From Sambucus nigra (lineage: Eukaryota; Streptophyta; Magnoliopsida; Dipsacales; Adoxaceae): a stretch of DNA of 64,000 nt. The notes under the pieces were generated by a model. It searched no databases, was not told the origin of the DNA, and saw nothing but the letters and a program-made list of their open reading frames with translations. Shown one piece after another: positions 59,245 through 64,000 of this stretch. Every line of letters begins with the position of its first letter. The first letter of the stretch is position 1. The DNA lies in contig OX422223.1 of assembly GCA_949130495.1 (NCBI GenBank), positions 72,662,751 through 72,726,750 on the forward strand, written 5' to 3'. Position numbers and translations under genes: made by a program.

Positions 59245-60420
59245 CAGATTCCGCCCAGGAGAGGGAGCAGCTAGGGCAGCAGGGGGAGATGAAACTAGGG
59301 AGGCTCATCAGGAGTAAGAGTTACCGCAGCAATGGCCAGAGATGATTTTGGCAGTACAGGAAACTAAAATAATGGCACAGGCAATTGAAGCGACGGTGGT
59401 TGCAATGATAGGGTACTTTCCACGGGATCAACCACAAGTGTTAGTGGCGCCGGATGTTCAGACCCACACGGGGTCGTCGGGGTGGAAGCAAGAAAGAGAG
59501 GTTATTTTTAGTGGGAACCCACCAGAGTTGTGAGGGGGTTCAGATGTAGTGCTACCATGTTAAGGAAGAGAGATATCCAGCGTCACCTATGCATGGGAGA
59601 TTGCGATAAAGTGAGGAAGCAAATGCTAGCCACTTTTAGTTTAGTGGGAGCAACGCTACAGTGGTGGGAGTCGATCACCACAGTTCAGAAAAGGGATACG
59701 CTAGCTATTACAGGGTTTTAGGGTGTGGTTCGACCGCACGCATTTTCCCCCCAGCGGTTGAAACCGCAATGAGGATAAAAATTTAGAAAGGTGACTCAGG
59801 GAGACCGTTTAGTGGCCGATTACGAGGAAGAATTCACTCGTTGGAAAATTTGGTACCGGATGAGGTAAGCGAGGAAACGAGAAAGAAATCAAGGTTTATG
59901 GATGGGTTAGCCTAGAGAATCAGACAATATTTAGTTGGTAAATACGCATTAGTAGCTTATACTGATGTCGTTAATGCAACACTCCGGCGCTGTCGGGAAT
60001 ATCGCTTCCACGCAAAAGGAAGCAGGAGGGGAGTGGGAACTAGCAAGTCGGATAAGGCAGGAGGGAACAATACCAGTGGGGTATCCCAGCAGCAGACTGG
60101 GGGAGATCAAGGGCAGGATTTTTGACAGGGAAATCATGCCAAACGATTTAGAACCGGAGACTATCGGCAGGATGGCCAGGAATTTCAACAAGTTCGGCAT
60201 GGAAAGGACCAGTGGCAGGGTGAATGTATTAGAAGGTGTTTCGTTTGTGGGGAAAGCGAGACACATGAAGAGATATTGCCTTAAGCGAGGCAGGGGTCAA
60301 CTACAGGACGAGGTCCTGGATGTACAACCACTAAAGCAGGTCATGGGCGCATTCGGGCAAGGAGAAGATGCTCCGAAACCCGAGGATCGGCCATTGCAGC
60401 TGGAGTGTAGAGGTAATTAG
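59245..60420 (+). pseudogene. gag: Tekay-like gag (broken)
   Basis: After a leader of about 170-180 bases a gag-like frame appears. At 59500-59530 it reads FSGNPPEL, and at about 59600-59680 KQMLATFSLVGATLQWWES, the conserved gag region. At 60231-60282 a zinc knuckle is split by a frameshift: CFVCG in one frame and RHMKRYC in the next, so no CCHC finger forms. The last open piece (59965-60420) is glycine/arginine-rich. Stops fall near 59531 and 59718. The assembling function is lost. Confidence 0.75.
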
Positions 60421-61108
60421 TTTTGCCCTGTGGGCGTGGGGTATATTTTTGAGTGATAAGGAGGATGTCACAATATAAGACTTATTTTTCACTAGAGTTC
60501 GCGGGTAAGTCGAACTTACTGGGTGTGTTGGCTGTAGCAGCCATAGTATGTGGATAAAATTTTCATGGGGTAGCGGAGTTCCTTGGTGTTCTTCACGGGA
60601 GAGTGAAGGTGTACACTGAGTGAAGGTTCGAATTATGCGAGGAATTACTACTTTCAAGAATTATGGGAGTAGGGTTGATAACATTTCCTAAAAATTGGCT
60701 GGATAGCGATGAAATTTAACTATGGTGGATATTGGTGTAAAATTTTGGTGTTCGCGACACCAGGGTATGTTTGGTACTAGGTATCACCTAAGAGGGCGTA
60801 TAGCCTATATATATGTGTATATATGTTGTATTGTGTGGTGCGATAGGCACATAGGGAGGTCTTGTGTACGTACATTTTATCCCGATAAGTAGGGGTGTTT
60901 ACTGAAGTGAATCAGGGTGGTTAGATTTATTTTCGAGAAAAGAGAGATAGCTCGGGGTTTATTTTGCGCAAGGACTAGTGATAGTAAGGGCGCGGTATTT
61001 TATGTTTCTTTGGTAGCATGAGGGTAAGCGTATATACTTTTATGTTGAGAGACAAGTATTTTATGGGGAGAGGTTTGGACGTTAGCACATGGGTTGGGTA
61101 CCCAGACA

Positions 61109-61109
<1 letters not shown>
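60421..61109 (+). other. Decayed continuation of the Tekay-like element
   Basis: About 690 bases that should encode protease and the start of RT if the element were complete. I recognise no motif, so the interior is truncated or replaced before the (TA)n run. No host gene is visible. Confidence 0.4.

Positions 61110-61169
<60 letters not shown>
61110..61169. repeat. (TA)n microsatellite at the Helitron insertion site
   Basis: Thirty uninterrupted TA units. It ends exactly where the Helitron 3' terminus begins (CTAG at 61170). Helitrons insert between A and T, and AT repeats are frequent targets. The minus-strand frame made of repeated YI across it is an artefact. Confidence 0.95.
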
Positions 61170-61170
<1 letters not shown>

Positions 61171-62472
61171 TAGGGTATGCCCGTGCCTGAAGGCACGTCG
61201 CTAATTTTTGAAAGAATAAGTAATTGATAGGACCATATGTCGTATTTAGTTCCCAATAAATTAATAATTTTTTAAATAATCTATGATGCAAACCTATAAA
61301 TTTTAAAAAATTGAAAATTTTTGGAAGTTTTTTTAAATACATACATACATACACCATGGTACGTACGCATTAAGTCAAAAAGTTTTTTACAACCCATAAT
61401 TGTAGGCAATTTAAAAAATTTGGAGAAAATTTTCTTTATTTATAGTTTTATCCACTCTAATTAAGAAATAAAAAAACATTGATCAACAATACCAATACTC
61501 AACAATACCAAGCAGCATTAACTTTGTACAATTTGATATGAGAACGAATGTCCATAAAAAATTAAAAGTGACCTATCACGAAGTATAAAACTGAACCAAA
61601 GGTCAACAACCCTGCTTAATCTTCTTATGCACGGATTTATAACAAAAAAATGCACAATTACTAAAAAGTGCATACATAAACAACAATATACATCACACAT
61701 ATTGGTCACATTACACATGAGAAGTGAACGCATTACAAATTGGTCATAGAAGTGAGCGAATCCCCGATCAAGAGAAGTGAAAATAACTCAAGCAACCAAA
61801 ATATAAATTTTGTCAAATAATTGATGTTCCTTTATGACCTTTTCAGTAGGCGGTTATGCCACTGGTGCCTAATTGCTCATGAGATCTTGGAAGAAAATGT
61901 ACAGTTAGATCAAACTCATGATCATCCATTCCTAACTGGAGTACCATAAATGAAAAATGTTCCTGAAAACACAAACAAAAATAGTTTCAAAACCTCAAGT
62001 TATATTAAAGATTTTAACTCACCCGTGTTTCCCTTATAATATCCATCCGTGAGCTTTCCAACCTGTGAATTCATAATTGAAATTTACATTTTTTTAGAAC
62101 ACGAAAATAGAATCAACACTGAATTTATAATCGTTATCATACGACACGAATGGAATCAACACGGTAGGAATGGCTGCTATCAGTGAATTCAAAGCAGTGA
62201 AACTATCAGAAGATATAAATCAGTGAATTTATAATCGTTATACAAACTCATCCAACATTTGTATTCAATCGTATCCACTACGTTGCCTTATCACCTAACT
62301 CATCCAACATTTTTTACAGCCTATACATTTTCTCAGATTCATCTAGTGTCAACATTTGTAGGACTGAAATGGAGGACAAAGTTAGGATGAGAAAAATAGA
62401 AAGAATTAAATAAAACGAACACTCCATCTAAATAAAGAAAATCTCAATATAAATAAATAAAAAGAATAATAC

Positions 62473-62988
62473 CTCCCTGTTATACATACATATCCCCCTG
62501 CTTGATCAATGGTAACCAGAACTGCAGAACTGGACTCACTGTTTGAGTTGCCCAAGAAGCGAGACCCTTGAAGAAGCAAGACCCTTGAATATACCTCCCT
62601 GCTATATATACATATCTCCATTCCAGAGTCTAAACAGCTTTCTTGCAATGATTTTCAACATAAGTCAAGAGGCCCCTTGTTTAATCAATTATTCCTGGCA
62701 AACCTTTTACCGGGGGTAGGAGAGGGGATCCTAAAGTCAATAATAAGGAAATATGGGACATCCCAAATTCTTCCATGTAAACTCGTCCTAGCTATCCTCC
62801 CGCTGAGGGTCCAATTAAAGACAAAGTCCCACCTTGAGCCAGGTCTTTGGCTTCATTGATAGCCTCGTCGACCCTCATCAAATACTAATCGAGAACTAGC
62901 CGAGGGCGGAGGGTGCCAGGACAATAATTGGAGTCCACCAAACCAGCAGCATTCCTTAGCCAATTTATCCTTGAAACATTAGCAATCA
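62473..62988 (-). pseudogene. Captured alpha/beta-hydrolase gene fragment
   Basis: A minus-strand exon begins at 62988, immediately after a 3' splice-like ATTTTGCAG (62989-62997). It reads VSRINWLRNAAGLVDSNYW, then after a frame change MRVDEAINEAKDLAQGGTL, SLIGPSAGG, RVYMEEFG, LLLTLGSPLLPP, KGLPGIID, TRGLLTYVENHCKKAV and YVYIAGRYIQG. This resembles a plant alpha/beta-hydrolase family (GHSAGGW nucleophile elbow); here the His of GHSAGG reads Pro, while the Ser is kept. Four codons became stops (two Trp, one Gln, one Tyr), so it is a dead copy. A 17-base duplication and a ~30-base duplicate lie at its 3' side. The family and the function are inferred from motif memory only. Confidence 0.7.
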
Positions 62989-63414
62989 CTGCAAAATCAT
63001 TTAATTCGCAAAAAAAAAAAAACAGAACACCAAACCAAAAAAGATTCCTACTAAGACACTAAAAAGTATGTCCACACACTTAGGTGGGGTAACGGGGTAG
63101 CGTGATTTGTCGTTGCAATAACCATACATGAAAAAAGTAAAAATTACCAAAAGCAATAAAAATAAAATAAAATGTCTTTTCTTTTTCAACCATTTCCATT
63201 TTTCCTCTTGAAAGAAGTAAAATTATTTACGTTCAAAGGCATGAGTTTTGGAGAAGAAGATAATCCTAGCACAAAACATAGTGAAATATTTTAGAGATAA
63301 CAGATCAAACATGAAAATACATAGATTTACTATGTATATATAACCCTTGAAATAAAATTTCAACCCCTAGATTAAAATCCGAAGTACTCCGCGCTTTAAA
63401 GATGTTATTCAATG

Positions 63415-63612
63415 TCAAGAAAAGGAGGTGAAGCAACTTCATCATCATCTGTATAGACCCAAATGAGAAAATCTGAATGATTCTTTTGGCACACATGGTT
63501 ATAAGTTACTTCCTTAGTGCTTAAATCCTCATTAATTGCGGGACAAATCTCGACCTTTCCACTATTTTCAATAGAATGGAGCTCGGCAGCAGGGCGATCA
63601 TCATGTGTGCCG
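63415..63612 (-). pseudogene. Unidentified coding-like fragment inside the Helitron
   Basis: An open minus-strand frame of about 65 codons (reading C G T H D D R P A A E L, then IENSGKVEICPAINEDL, YNHVCQKNHSDFLIWVY, ending DDDEVASPPFLDIE-stop at about 63415). Amino-acid composition looks protein-like and acidic at the end. I do not recognise a domain. It lies upstream of the hydrolase fragment on the same strand and could be another captured exon, from the same or another gene. Confidence 0.4.
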
Positions 63613-64000
63613 CATCAAGTGGTTTATCCACTGCCAATGGCTTTGGAGGTGTTTCTAAGACAGGCTAGCAAACAAAAAAACATGGGGAAAAAACATCCGC
63701 TTTAGCAAACAAAAAATTGAAAACGATAAGTGAAAAAAAATCGTGTATTAGGTTTAATCGAACATGAATCTAAAAAATCAACCATGAATCGAAAAAATTA
63801 GAAACGGTAGCATCAAACAATTAATAAGTTTTAGCACACGAAAAAATGCATCATTGATAGTCGAAAAAATTAATACCTTGGTGTACTGTGTATTAATCGC
63901 CAGCATACGAAATACATTTGGACAATGATAACAGACATTTTAGCAACAACAATAGCAAATGATTATTTCAGCACACGATTATAACAGCAAATGATTAATA

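Larger units (their letters stand above)
61170..64000 (-). mobile_element. Helitron (3' end; continues past the window)
   Basis: Read on the minus strand the element ends CGTGCC-TTCA-GGCACG, then eight bases, then CTAG, followed by T of the (TA)n run. A 6-bp stem with a 4-base loop (61182-61197) placed about 8-12 bases before a CTRR end is the Helitron 3' signature. The 5' TC end would lie beyond 64000, so no RepHel helicase gene is seen and autonomy cannot be judged. The element carries a captured gene fragment at 62473-62988. The interior is AT-rich with an ATAC repeat near 61337-61355. Confidence 0.75.

Noticed and set aside
61082..61357. Minus-strand frame with a long YI repeat
   Set aside because: Produced by the (TA)n microsatellite.

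Overview
This window is AT-rich plant nuclear DNA, almost certainly repeat-dense (pericentromeric or intergenic) chromatin. The evidence is the kind of mobile elements present: Ty3/gypsy elements of the Tekay (Del) and Tat/Ogre types, a SIRE-type Ty1/copia element, a CACTA transposon, MITEs, a tRNA-derived SINE and a Helitron end. I found no intact host gene. Every recognisable coding region is transposon-derived or a captured fragment, and nearly all carry stop codons and frameshifts.

Left part (1-9.4 kb): a large foldback element built from degenerate CACGACACGA-rich repeats (about 724-2262), a small hairpin (2299-2396), a 1-kb element with 200-bp inverted ends (2605-3638), a MITE with a perfect 9-bp target duplication (4084-4307), and two diverged 2.2-2.3 kb copies of a Tekay-like LTR on the minus strand (about 4417-6651 and 7081-9417). 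The second copy carries a SINE whose empty site is preserved in the first copy.

Next part (9.4-28.6 kb): a decayed plus-strand gypsy element with pol at 11.1-12.6 kb and an LTR-like stretch after its polypurine tract, then a loose Tat/Ogre gag fragment (16.1-16.9 kb), then a SIRE-type copia element (gag 19.0 kb, pol to 23.4 kb). The copia 3' region is split by a CACTA transposon (24436-28471) with tnp2-type transposase remnants on the minus strand.

Central part (about 28.6-55.1 kb): one very large Tat-type gypsy element on the minus strand. Reading right to left it has gag (54.7-53.7), protease (52.3-52.0), RT (50.8-50.0), RNase H (40.4-39.7) and integrase (39.7-38.1). Downstream of pol are two genes on the opposite (plus) strand: a DUF7745-like gene (36.3-37.5) and a plant-mobile-domain-like gene (33.5-35.3). 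Each has its own TATA box. Beyond them lie a 2-kb array of 47-bp repeats and a 165-bp degenerate tandem array. A complete 9.5-kb Tekay element (40451-49985) sits inside the Tat reverse transcriptase gene, with 2.34-kb LTRs, a PBS, a PPT and a chromodomain integrase.

Right part (55.1-64 kb): a third Tekay-like element on the plus strand with an unusually long 3.93-kb LTR (55129-59062) that contains about 18 copies of a ~60-bp hairpin-forming repeat, then a Met-tRNA PBS and a broken gag. It runs out near a 60-bp (TA)n run. Directly abutting that run is the 3' end of a minus-strand Helitron (CTAG end plus hairpin) which extends past the window and carries a captured alpha/beta-hydrolase gene fragment (62473-62988).

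Relative order of insertion follows from the nesting: Tat before the inner Tekay; copia before CACTA; the Tekay-like LTR pair before the SINE.
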